Shown here piece by piece: positions 26,301-37,523 of a DNA stretch of 64,000 nucleotides; within the stretch, counting starts at the first letter, position 1; each line of letters begins with the position of its first letter. A program made the translations under genes and the position numbers. Origin of the DNA: Rotaria socialis (lineage: Eukaryota; Rotifera; Eurotatoria; Philodinida; Philodinidae); the NCBI GenBank assembly GCA_905331475.1, contig CAJNYU010000182.1:190343-254342 (forward strand), given 5' to 3'. The notes beneath the pieces were generated by a model, which worked only from the letters and a program-made list of their open reading frames with translations, did no database searches and was not told the origin of the DNA.

Positions 26301-26885
26301 TTAACCGTTAATGAAGCACATATATCATATCGATTGAAAGCAATTGTTGTTCATCATGGTTTATCCATGAATAGTGGACATTATTATGCATTTGTTATGT
26401 GCAATAATGATGATCTAGTGGATAAAAATAATGCAAATCATATTGGTTGGTGGCTTTTCAATGATACACATGTTGAACATCTATCATTTGAAAATGTTTG
26501 TGCGCATTTTCAACGTTTTCAATCAGCTACACCTTATGTTCTAATTTTCGAAAAAGATACTCAAGGTTGGTTTGTTTTTATTTGTAAAAGAAAATCTATT
26601 GTTATCATTCTTTCGTTTTTATATTGAAGATATGAATGCAACAGAATTACCAATGTTACCATATTTACAAACATTAGTTGAGCATGATAATCAACTTTAT
26701 GCGCAAGTAAGTGTTCTATTGGATTCTTCTTACAACTATACATATACAAGTTTATTTTCTAGGAACAAACTCGTCGTAGCCGTTCATCAAAATCTGCTGA
26801 TATGTCTGATGTATCCGAACCCTATTACAAAAATACAGGTTGTAAAGACCAAAGTCCCGATCGTGGACCGCCATGTATTTTTTAA
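23392..26885 (+). CDS. USP38: Ubiquitin carboxyl-terminal hydrolase, USP35/USP38 type
   Basis: Cysteine-protease deubiquitinase. Exons: 23392-24141, 24191-24364, 24440-24532, 24594-24767, 24823-25004, 25056-25152, 25205-25347, 25907-26565, 26630-26706, 26763-26885; 2472 nt = 823 aa, all phases agree. A long helical N-terminal region (about residues 1-430), typical of USP35/38, is followed by the USP fold: Cys box GLANMGNTCYLNAMMQAL (Cys ~444), QQDCQEFLRHLLDTLHEE, a zinc-type C-x2-C pair (CLTC, CDTC), His box HHGLSMNSGHYYAFV (His ~697) and WWLFNDTHV. The C-terminal LVEHDNQLYAQEQTRRSR resembles the family's closing helix. The start ATG is the second Met of its open frame and matches the short family N-terminus. 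The intron 25348-25906 is ten times longer than its neighbours and might hide an exon. Confidence 0.93.
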
Positions 26886-29344
26886 CCATTTTTTTGTTCC
26901 TTTTATTGATTTATTTATGATGCATAGCATAAAAGAAAGTTTTCTTTTTATTTGTGTGAGGGACTGGTGTACAGTTTTAAGTTATTTGTTCTTTTTTAAT
27001 TTGACCGTGTATATATAAACAGGATGATATTATACGAGAAAAACAAAAAAAAGCATTTTAGAGATAGAAAATAGTTGTGTCCGTTGATAACAGCAAGACA
27101 AGGCAATGACGTTCTAATGATATTCGTTCAATCAAAGAAATATACTGTTTGACGATAGGTGATAATCGATGTCAATTTTTAGTTCAAATCGGTAGTCTTT
27201 TCTACTAACCAAACTTGAAAGCTTTTTTTTTTAATGTTGAAAAATTGGAGGGCATATTATTCCATTTTCAAATTAATTCCATTTGCACAATCGATGTCTT
27301 AATTACTGTCTTTATCTAACAATAGCAGTGTCTATGCTTCATATCTCTATAAAAATCAAAGCTGTCTTTATAATTACCCATAGTTTCCGAATCACATCGA
27401 TCGCTACAAAGATGCTCACGTATATACAACGACCACCCACATTTCACTCACTTTTTCGCAGTTTTAATATGAACAATTGGCTCTCGTTCAGCTCAACATG
27501 AACTATTCTTCTACGTCATATCTAGCCTGAACACCTAATTCCTGTTATAAAAAAAAAAGAAGAATAAGGTCAACCAACACCGCAGGACAGGAAATGAAAA
27601 AGAATCCTAACATTGTCCTATGTTTTCCCTATCATATTTACATCTGTTTCTCGTTTACAATAAAATCTAACAGAGCATATATCGTTATATCACCGTTCCA
27701 TTCTAAATATATATTTATATTTATTCTATTTGAAAATGTATGTTGGGATAATTTCTTGTCCAATATCAATGCCGTATTAACAGACCATTGCAGATAAAAA
27801 ACAACAAAAGATGTAACACGTAGGAGTCGAATATAAGAGCCCTTAACCATATCATCAAAATCAACTCGTAAAAACAAATCGCGTTTGATGAAAAGTAAGC
27901 AGTAAAATTGATAATTGCCTGTCAAATCAGATTCACAATTCTATACGTTTAATATCGTACAATGCTCATGATTATGTGTTATGTATTAAATATACCAGTA
28001 CAACAAAAATGAGAAAAACTTTCAGTGCATGTGTATGTATTTATTTTTCTTAATTTCACTCAATTAAATACCGATTGATCATTTTGAATAACAAGTATAT
28101 ATCCGTTTAAATAAATGTACATGTGCATTCATTCCCGCATCGATTTAAAGACGATAGTTCAATCACAATATCAATAACAGTTAATATTTTTTGCAACATA
28201 CGAAATCAACTATTCTTAACCAAACAAACATCAGGTTAAATATGTCTACATATTTTGTTGTATCATCTGGTTTGATACATTTTTTATCATTTTGTTCAAG
28301 TTACATAGATGAACGAACGGCAATTAATCGTTCCGCTCGTTTGATTAACGCTAGACAAGTATTTTATTGTTTCGCCTATCTCGACGACTATTTTAGCATG
28401 TTCATGGACTCAATAATTAAATATTTGTTCTTGTGAAAATATTTTTTCAGTGCATAATATTATGGAAAGGTGTTTTTGCCATATTGCATGAATAATCTAT
28501 CGCATTGACAATTGACACCTTACCACTGACTTCGTTCCCGCATCGCTTTCCTTCTAGTTTGTCTTCTCCTATCCAATCAATCATTGAGAAAATTTCGCCA
28601 TCGATATCCAATAGATGATTTTTATTCTCTTTCTCTTTTTCTCGTTTGCATCCGCGCCGTATTCATTCAGTTAAGTCGTAATTCAATTTATTCTCACATC
28701 AACAAACATACCCGCCCTTTGAATATTAACGATATTAATCAGACCAAGTGACCGGTAAGTTTTAGAATCTATCGAAAACTTTTTGTTCATATGTTCCTTG
28801 ATCGACAACATCTACTTCTAAGAAGAGAAAATAGCTAACTTTTTTTTTCGTGAAATGTTATTCTTTTGGAGCACTTTCAAACACTATCTATATAACGCAT
28901 TAATTTGTCAGCACCTTCCAGTCATTTGTCGGACTCAATTAAAATGTGAAATGTGTTTCATCTTTAAGTCGTCTATGTTTTTGTTTTATTATACTTTGTT
29001 GATCTATTCTATGCGGCTTACTCACCCTATTCGTTAAAATTTAATAGGTGTGAGCACACGAGCACTCATTGATTTTGTGCTATGCTACGTAACTTCAAAT
29101 AGTCTCTCTCATAGCAGCAAGAAAAAGTTATTAACACTTACGATTACGTCTCCCTTGAAAGAGCGAATTTATACGATATTACCACCTGATAATAAATCTT
29201 TATATCTATGATGCCTCATCGATAATGACAGTAAATTTTCACTTTGATTACGTATGTGTAGAGAATAATTATATCAGGTACTGTTCAATAAAATGTTTTG
29301 CCTTTTTTTTTTCTTCTATCATTAATTTTGAATTATTTTCAGAA
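26886..29344. other. Intergenic region between the USP38-like gene and the 151-aa gene
   Basis: 2.4 kb of AT-rich DNA with several 60-95 codon frames on both strands that lack domains, splice partners and coding composition. The 3' portion includes pyrimidine-rich DNA at about 28610-28650. A 5' UTR exon for the next gene probably ends at about 29277 (ATATCAG/GTACTG), because an acceptor lies three bases before its ATG. Confidence 0.5.
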
Positions 29345-30332
29345 ATGAATTCACTTGCGTCAATACTATATTCTTCGCCATCAGCAAAACTGAAAAAACG
29401 GAAAAATATATCGTTACAACCTTTACCGAAGCCCATAAAAATAATCTATCCAAAATCAACAAAATGCACAACTAGTGGCATATTATTTCGTTCATCAACA
29501 CCTAAAACTCCGTTAACAACAGCAAGTAAGAATGCATTCATTTTCATTGAATATCTAATTGATTATGAAACATTTATTTTGATTGTCAGCCATTCGTTAG
29601 AATATATTAACTATAAGATGAGTCGTCATATCGCAATTGTATGTTAAATGTAAATCAATAAAAAGTGAAAAGACCGACAGGAAATCCTATATTCAAGTGT
29701 CTACAATCGCAGCATCATTCTACTAAATAACAATCGTCGCCTTAGATTGAAAAGCTGAGAGAAGCACTTGATTGAGAAGAAGAAGAAAAAAAGTATATAT
29801 TATTCTAATTGGATAAAGTCACCAGGGCGGAGTTTTCTTCTTAACAACAAAGCAAAATGTTTTCCTCTTAGACCACTAGAAATTTCGATCGAGTTATTTG
29901 TAACTTTGTTGATAAATTAACGGATGACGATTGTCTGAGTATTTATTTGTCGGATTGCTTTCCTTTGAAGATATGACACCGATCTAGGACATAAATGGCT
30001 AGATTATTAAATTTCATATTGTTTTTAATACTTGAGAAAAACCATTTGTTATTTTAGTTCGTCCCATATCAACATCTTCTTTTCCAAGAAATTCTCCTAA
30101 TAGTCCACGTTGCTCAACACCTTTATTTGCTAAACAACGGAGATCAAGAGCATTTATTGCATGCGAACTTTGCCGTGAACGAGCATTTCAATCATTAAAT
30201 GAAAATAAAAATGATAAAAAACATATTTCTCATCATTGCTCAACAACATTATGTCACTATCAAAATCAAACAAACACAAAATATCATCGAAGGCGATCAT
30301 CAATAGATCAATTGCTTGTTTGGATTGTTTAA
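29345..30332 (+). CDS. Unrecognised 151-aa basic, Ser/Pro-rich protein with a CxxC
   Basis: Two exons, 29345-29525 and 30058-30332, join in phase (456 nt, 151 aa). A TTTTCAG acceptor just before the ATG indicates a UTR intron. The N-terminal half is Lys/Ser/Thr/Pro-rich (LKKRKNISLQPLPKPIKI), suggesting a disordered, possibly nuclear protein. The C-terminal half has a CELCRERAFQSL segment and scattered Cys/His (HHCSTTLCHYQ) that could bind zinc, although spacing matches no finger I know. It ends RRRSSIDQLLVWIV. No homologue is recognised; coding status rests on the clean two-exon frame. Confidence 0.6.
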
Positions 30333-30760
30333 TATTAAAAACAAACTAATTGCTTTTTAATATGAACAGTAATCTCGATCGCTACTTTGTTGTTGTGTTT
30401 TGTTTTTTTGTATATAAATTCTTACGATTAGATTTACGCCTCTCTCGTTGTCTTCACTCATAAAATAAAGCGATCAATATTATTTTCGATTCAAAGTACA
30501 AACCAACCGGTTAATTTCGAATGATACAGAAGTGGAACTAACACATTTCCATGATGACATAGATACGCTCATCATCATCATATTAGCCCATAAATTTCAA
30601 TCTGTTGATACATAAACAAGTGATTAGTTGCTCGTCATTGTTAATTGACGAGCAGATAATAACATGCGAGTGGAAAATTGATAATTTGTCTTCAACGAGT
30701 ATATATATATATATAAATTCTTCTGCAAATGATAACTTACAGTAAAAAAGAAAGGCGAAG

Positions 30761-31189
30761 ATGAATGTCTCAATGTGGCCATATGCATTCGAAGGACTCT
30801 ATCAACATAATCGAAGTGGAACGTTAGATTCTTCATCAGGTTATGAGAGTGCAAATAATGATACAAGTATCGTTGAAACCTATGCAGTAACTCATGCTAG
30901 GGTAAGAAAAGATACTTTGTTGGCGAATGAATTTTCAGTTTCGATCCTATTTCAGAGTGAGCATTATCGTTGTACAAAACGTCGAATGTTATCATGTACA
31001 CAACGCGAAGAAGCAAATCGACGCGAACGTCATCGAATGGAAATTATTAATCAAGCTTATGAAGATTTACGAAATGTACTTCCAAGCAAAAAAGGTCGAA
31101 AACGTCAAAAAATGTCACGAATGGATACAGTCGATGGGGCTATTCAATATATTCATGCATTGCTCGAAACACTTCAGGGTTCAAATTAG
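30761..31189 (+). CDS. Basic helix-loop-helix transcription factor (group A type)
   Basis: Two exons, 30761-30901 and 30956-31189, give 124 aa. The bHLH domain fills the C-terminal half: basic region REEANRRERHRM with the E-R-x-R DNA-contact pattern, helix 1 INQAYEDLRNVLP, a short loop with a basic patch KKGRKRQKMS, and helix 2 MDTVDGAIQYIHALLETL. Helix 2 resembles neurogenin/atonal-type proteins. The N-terminus has a Ser-rich acidic stretch (SGTLDSSSGYESANND). The 54-bp intron is a multiple of three without stops, so its retention would add 18 residues just before the basic region. The protein ends soon after helix 2. The subfamily is not resolved. Confidence 0.85.
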   Translation: MNVSMWPYAFEGLYQHNRSGTLDSSSGYESANNDTSIVETYAVTHARVRKDTLLANEFSVSILFQSEHYRCTKRRMLSCTQREEANRRERHRMEIINQAYEDLRNVLPSKKGRKRQKMSRMDTVDGAIQYIHALLETLQGSN

Positions 31190-31313
31190 AATCTACTCAC
31201 AAGAATAACAATAGTTCTTTCCTTGTTCTTTTAGTAATTGTTAATAGATAAAAAAATATATTTTGAATATATATATAAATTATACTCTTGAATTTAATCT
31301 GTACTGCTATTTA

Positions 31314-31812
31314 CAGCTGTTGGTGATGCTGCTGAAAATCAACTGATGTCAAATTCTGAAAGTAAGTTCTCTACATCTTGAAGATTTCTTTCGCTAGCTT
31401 ATTTTAATGATGCACGACGTCAAGTAGTTATTTATATTTTCGGATTAGATGAGAAGAAATTTAGGTGGTGAAGATTTTCATCAGCGTATTGTGGAATATT
31501 TTATTGAGTTATGTAAAAACAAAACTGGTAAAGATATTCGAAAAGATTATCGTGCTGTTCAAAAACTTAGACATGAAGTTAAAAAAGTTAAACGAACATT
31601 ATCATCACAACATCAAGTCAAGATTGAAATTGAATCATTTCGTTGATAATGAAGATTTTAGTTAAACATTAACAAGAACTTAATATGAGATTTATTTCAT
31701 TTGACCACTGAATTAGTACAAAAAGCATTAAAACCTTTTAACATATCTACAATTGATGAAATTATTCTTGTCGGTGGTTCCACTCGTATTCCAAAAGTTC
31801 TACAATTATCCC
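31314..31812 (+). pseudogene. Decayed ER Hsp70 (BiP/GRP78) fragment
   Basis: Three pieces in correct order match BiP: VGDAAENQLMSNSES (31317-31361), [15 protein letters not shown] through [19 protein letters not shown] to [13 protein letters not shown] (31449-31646), and VQKALKPFN...[15 protein letters not shown] (31710-31800). In-frame stops and a frameshift separate them, and roughly 120 residues of the ATPase domain between the first two are missing. The first piece is still followed by GTAAGT and the second preceded by TTAG, so intron boundaries seem retained. This points to decay of a normal gene copy rather than a processed copy. The fragment ends where a CCCAGGTCGATCAA motif, the MITE end seen elsewhere in the window, begins. 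Confidence 0.85.
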
Positions 31813-32232
31813 AGGTCGATCAACTTGGATCGTACATGGCAGTTTGGTATGGACCCCATGTGAAAGTAAAATCTCTACACACTGTGGATACCAGTTAAAA
31901 GTGTCAATAGAAAATATCCTCCAAGTCACGTTGAATTTACATGAATTTTTGTATATGTTAAAAAATAATCGTACAAGAAAATAATATTGATGAAAACTCA
32001 ATAGGAGAAAAGCTGTTGATGATCATCAACAAAATACTTTTAAACGAAAGGAATTATTTAAAAAGAAAGAGAAAACAGTTGTAAGAGGTACTTTTACCTT
32101 CTTCAACACTACGAACAAAAGGATCGATGAATCTTGAGGTGTCAGAAAAAAAACACGAATCAATTATTCAGCGTTGTTCAATTATGGTTGGTTTTGACTT
32201 GCGAAACAGAAAAACTATGAACGGATTGTATA

Positions 32233-32330
32233 TTTGTCGACTATGTAATCTGAGTTTACGAGAGTCATGTTAACTTTCACATGTATGGATATCGTCAATG
32301 TAACACTTGTTGATCTCATTTGAATATTAG
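32233..32330 (+). pseudogene. Probable RING-finger remnant
   Basis: In one frame YICRLCNLSLRESC, a stop and LSH; in a shifted frame HMYGYRQCNTC, a stop and SHL. Read together these resemble the C-x2-C ... C-x-H-x-x-C-x2-C layout of TRAF-type RING fingers, broken by two stops and a frameshift. No flanking TRAF or MATH region is seen. This is a weak assignment based on cysteine spacing. Confidence 0.35.
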
Positions 32331-32955
32331 TTATTTTTCATCAAGGCATTTAATCGAATTTACAGAATTTCTTGAACAAAGTCAGTGGTATCAAATTGTT
32401 TTCTTTTGAAGATAATGTCCGATAGTACTTTCAAGAATGATATGTTCATTTAAGGATTACGAAGTATAACAAAAAGAGCATACTTTATAATATTTAATTT
32501 AATTACAATGTGAATACAGTTGATGAATTATTGTTTTAGAAGCACGTTAAAGTTACATATTCTCATCCAATCTGCAAATTTTGTAGAGAAAAATTCAACT
32601 CAATGATAGAACATGACTAGGACATACAAAAATGCTAGTATTTTCTTTACTGAAAGAACTCATTAAATACAAAAGTAAAAAATTAATATAATTTCAACTG
32701 AATTGTATAAATCGAAGCCATCCTTTTCTGATTCGACTGCCTAAAAAAAAAAGATTGTTATGGAAAAATATGATATTTTAATAAGATGTCTGTGGTGCAA
32801 AGGTGGGCATGACAGCAGGACAATGTTTTCTTCGTTGGCAGAAGGTATTCGCTATCTCAAAAAAATGAACAACTTGCTGATTCGATGAGCATCACTATTT
32901 TGCGCCATGCTTATTTTAGTATTTCTTGCATTGTAACTAGGTAAAATATCGTATA

Positions 32956-33970
32956 TGTCAATGCTTATCCAACAATTATTGATTAAACAAGAAGCAGAAC
33001 AAAAAGCACAACCTCAGCAAATTCAACTAATTATTATTATTTGATGCCTGTGGTATACTTTCAAGTATTTTTTCATGTTTGATTGTTTCATGAAATTACC
33101 AATGCTAAGGACTAGTTTTTCCCCCTGAGAACTCGAATAAGAACTGAATAAAATCAATATGCCATAAAAACAGAGAGAGACAAACTGAGAATTAGAGAAT
33201 CACATTTTAACAAAAATGATTCTTAAAAGTTAGTTAGCTTTACTGCTCTACTTGCATAATAAGAAAAACCGACAATGGGGAAAATATCAATATTTTTAAA
33301 TTAATATGACGATTATTATAGCTCTAGGGTATTAATGAGCAAATCTGAAAGTATTTCATATTCTAAAAAGCTAGATACATCGTTTTCGTAATTGTATTTC
33401 AACTCCATTGATTTCAAACTATGATCAGAGATATATTTTATTTTTCAATTTAGATCACTTCGAGCAAGTTTCATTCCTTTGTTTTTTTCTTAAATATACA
33501 ATTTAGCTTCATGAAGTTTTGTATTTATACGATTTAAGCAATATAAACTGCGTTCAAATCAAATTTTGCTGAATCTTTTTATTAAAGTTTTGTTATAGAA
33601 GAAAACAAACTAAATATACTAATTTGAAAATGAAAGTGTTGATCGTTTTTAAACAGTAAGAAAGACGAACATTTTTATCTGATTGTATTATCCATTTGCA
33701 CGAAAACTTGACAACCAAGAAAAGTCTATAACATATTCCATACCCATTGGCCTTGAAGTTAGATAGTTACCATCTGTATTTGGTCTCATTTTAACAGCAG
33801 CGATATTTTCAACACTGATTTAGAGATCTTAATGTTACTAACACCATTTCAAAGGGCATCAGACGAAATTTCGTTCTTGAGATCATTACGTCATAAAAAG
33901 GCTGACTTTGGATGCTTCGCATTGCATTAAACATTGTTCAATGCTATTATTCTATGCTAACAATGGAAGT
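32956..33970. repeat. Direct duplication, copy 1
   Basis: About 1.0 kb repeated at 34586-36120 in the same orientation with scattered substitutions. The copies begin with TGTCAATGCTTATCCAACAA, share TGCCTGTG..TAT, ATGCTAAGGACTAG and GACTTTG.ATGCTTCGCATTG in order, and end near GCTATT.T..TA.GTTAACA. The first bases read as a Gln-rich peptide (LIQQLLIKQEAEQKAQPQQ) in both copies, hinting that the source was an exon. Beyond that no coding capacity is seen. Confidence 0.85.
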
Positions 33971-34399
33971 TTGTGAACTGTTAAGCAGTAAAATTGACCT
34001 TGTTCCGGGGAAATGATCACTCTCATCGAGAAACTAACGTACTTAAAAGATGAGCTGCCCATGGCTTACCTGGACAGAGATATTCGATTTTTCAGTAAGC
34101 TTTCTCTGCGGGACCTTACTTTCGAAGCAAAATCAAATTTTTGAATTTCGACCTGAAACTTTGTAAACATGAAAACCTCAATGAGGNAAACTACTTAATG
34201 GTGTTTAATCGTAGGAGAGACACACATCAGACACAATATCTTCATCATGTCACTCGATACTTTTTCTATGATGTATGAATTAAACTGTATTTGTGTAACA
34301 TAATTTTGAGTATTAAACTGTAGTTTTAATTTACCATAGAAGAATCACAGACACGAGCGTGTATTATGAGAAAAGCTGCAAAGAACAGTAAAGATAAAC

Positions 34400-34560
34400 A
34401 TCAATTTATTTACATCCATTTTATCCCTCACCAGCTGGCTTCAAAATCCAAGCTCGCCTTTGCTCAAATGAGGATGGAAGTGCTCGACGTACACATATGA
34501 GATCGTTCTTTTTTGTTTCAATCCGTAAAACAAATGATGCAATCTTACGTTAGCCCTTCC
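34400..34560 (+). pseudogene. Short coding-like fragment upstream of duplication copy 2
   Basis: Between the two duplicated blocks a frame reads AGFKIQARLCSNEDGSARR then THMRSFFFVSIRKTNDAI, ending in a stop near 34545. It has protein-like composition but no start or splice partner. Unrecognised; possibly a shred of a decayed gene or element. Confidence 0.25.
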
Positions 34561-34585
34561 ACTACCGCAAGTCTCAATCCTCGAT

Positions 34586-36120
34586 TGTCAATGCTTATCC
34601 AACAATTATTGCTTAAACAAGAAGCAAAACAAAAAACACAGCAAATTCAACTAATTATCATTATATGTTTTAATTAAGAATTTTCTATTGCCGGATGCCT
34701 GTGATATGCGCTTGCAAATACTTTCATATTTGATTGTTTCATGAAATTATCAATGTTAAGGACTAGTTTTTTTTCCTGAGAACTCGAATAAGAACTGAAT
34801 AAAATCAATGTGCCATCAAAACAGAAAACGACATACTTAGAATTAGAGAATCACATTTTAACAAACATGTTTATTAAAATTCAGTTGAATTCTAGCTTCT
34901 CTACTTGCATAATAAGAAAAACAGACAATGGGCAAAATATCCAAATCTTTGAATTAGTATGACGATTAGTATAGTTCTAGGGTATTAATGAATATGTCTG
35001 AAAGTATTTCATATTTAAAAAAGCTAGATGCATTGTTTTCATGATTATATTTCAACACTCCATTGATTTTAAACTATGAACAGAGATATATTTTATTTTT
35101 CAATTTAGATCACTTCAAGCAAGTTTCATTCCTTTGTTTTTTTCTAAAATATACAATTGCTTAAGTGACCAGAAATTTCGCGTAGCCAATGGTCTTAATC
35201 GAAGTATTTCACGTTGTTTAGCTTCATGAAGTTTTGTATTTATACGATCTCAGCAATATAAGCTACGTTCAAATCAAATTCTCCTGAATGTTTCTATTAA
35301 AGTTTTCGTTATAGAAAAGAAAACTAAGTGTACTGATTTCAAAATAAAAGTGTTGATCATTTTATAAACAATAAGCCAGCCGAAGGTTTTTATCTGATTG
35401 TATTATCCATTTTCAAGAAAACTTGACAACCGAGGAAAGTCTATAACATATTTCACATCCGTCGGCCTTGAAGTTAGATAGTGTTACCACCAATATTTTG
35501 TCTCATTTTAGCAGCAACGATATTTTCAACACTGATTTATTTTCTCATGCTCGTTCTATTCAGGCAATTCACGTTTTGCATGACATAGTAATACAAAAAG
35601 AAAGGATACCAATTCTATAATAAATTCGTTACAAATTTACGAGAATGATACATTCAGAATCATATGAAATAAGATCGATTGTATTTTAAGTGTAAATTGT
35701 TTACATTCATAAAAGTCAGCATCAATATAAGTAAACATATTCGGTCTTTTATTTGAATGATTGAATATTAAATATTTATTTATTTTTAGGCTAATGAATT
35801 TTCAAGATTTAATAAAATTTATGAATTTAATCGTCAACTTTTTAATCATGGCTAAATCAACGCCAAGTCTGACTACATGGAATCGGCTAACTGAGAAGTA
35901 TGACCCATATTACACTTTGCTCAAACCAAATTCGACGGGAGAAATCGAACAAAATTTGTAGCATATAGAGATCTTAATTTTACTAAAACCGTTTCAACCC
36001 GTATCAGGCGAAATTCCGTTCTTGAGGTCATGGCGTCACAAAAATGCTGACTTTGAATGCTTCGCATTGTATTAAATATTGTTCAATGCTATTGTTTTAG
36101 GTTAACACAATAGAAGTTTT
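34586..36120. repeat. Direct duplication, copy 2, with two extra segments
   Basis: Second copy of the 32956-33970 block. It carries about 60 bp extra near 35160-35222 and about 425 bp extra at 35541-35965 relative to copy 1. The larger extra segment contains a coding-like stretch (AKSTPSLTTWNRLTEKYDPY followed by YTLLKPNSTGEIEQNL). Either copy 2 gained insertions or copy 1 lost them. A single ambiguous base lies upstream at 34186. Confidence 0.8.
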
Positions 36121-36891
36121 TTCAGTAAATGACATGTTTCGATAAGAAATAACAACTTTTGTCCAATCTTCTGAACAGGCATAAATTTTAAAACAAACTA
36201 CCTCGAAAAACTTCAAAAAAATTTCATGCTTATTTAGATGAAAGTTTCTTACTTTGTATTCTCAAAATTGAGATTTAAACATCTGTGATCCTAAATATTC
36301 AGACTGTTATTTTTGTTTCATTTTATTAGAAGTACATATCATAATGGACTTTTACTAAAACTATCTCTCGTTAGTCGACGATTAACGTCGTATACTTTTT
36401 GATTCTTTTTTTAGTATCAATAATAATGAATTGTAAAGCTGTCCTGTTAGAGATTTTAAGAAGAAATTTTTTAATTTAAAATACTTTTCATGAACACATA
36501 AATATATGCTCATTTATTTGTTTTCATAATCAAAGTAATTTACCATCAAAGGAAGATATTCAGTATATAGTTTTCGTTATTTTCTAGTGAAAAATGTATG
36601 TCACTGCCACTATATAACAAGCTACTGGCGTCATGTTGCTAAGTCATTTTCATTTATGAAAAAATTAACCTAAGCACACGTATTGTACTGTGTTAAACGA
36701 GATGCAACAATGCGGGTATTAAAATTGTTAGCCTACTTTTACTCAATAAGCCAAGATTATTGAAATGGGTTTGTGCAACATAAGCTATCTCGTTATAGAT
36801 TTGAAAAAGTAAATAGAAAAGATCAATGTTGATGAAAAAAGTTCATTCAGAATAATCTAATCTATATCGACTATCATGTTATTTTTCATTT

Positions 36892-37020
36892 CTTGAGGAT
36901 GTGGGTGTGGGTGTGTTGGATTGAGCAGGTTATATAGACCTACATGAATACGGCCACGGACACGCACATGCGCATGGACCGAGCCTCAGTCTCACCTGCA
37001 CCCGCACCCGCGCCCAAATG
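36892..37020. repeat. Left telomere-like G/T then C/A array
   Basis: Begins TGTGGGTGTGGGTGTG on the plus strand, then after a short spacer turns into a C/A-rich stretch (GGACACGCACATGCGCATGG, CACCTGCACCCGCACCCGCG). The switch from G-rich to C-rich on one strand resembles a head-to-head telomere-repeat junction. Units are degenerate. Confidence 0.6.
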
Positions 37021-37070
37021 TCGGACCTTAGCAATAATGTATACTTTTCACAAGTATACATTCGAGCCTG

Positions 37071-37232
37071 GTGAAGAAGTCTTTAGCATGACAGAAACAT
37101 GGAATGTTCGCGAATTTGCAGTGTTGCATCTGGAGGATTCGTCAAGTAGCCTCTCAACAAATATTCGTTATCTGTGAGCGTGTTACCTGTTGTGGGATAC
37201 CGAGTTTCATTTCGTTAAAACTCTGGCAAGGG
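37071..37232 (+). repeat. Inverted repeat, left arm
   Basis: Pairs with 40103-40265. The best-conserved core is CTTTAGCATGACAGAAAC followed by a block ending GTAGCCTCTCAACAAATATT. Sequence similarity fades near GTTTCATTTCG. It contains no gene. Confidence 0.75.
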
Positions 37233-37523
37233 GTAGGAATTCGACGCAGCGTCTATCAAAATTGGATACTCTTTTAACCATAAGACATTCTTAGAGAAAT
37301 TCGTTTACTGTTTATTGATTATATTCGCAAAGATCAAGAGTATGTTCTCCCATTCATCAGAAACCCTGACGGTAAACGATAGTGATGAGCGTCGACCATT
37401 GAGATTATTTGGAAAACATGTGATCACTGTTTGCTGAGAGAGATTTTTTGTTGTTCTCTTAGTCACTGCGAAGGGCTCGTACTTTGGAAACATGGTTTTC
37501 GAAAAAGTCGTTTGCTGGGTGGA

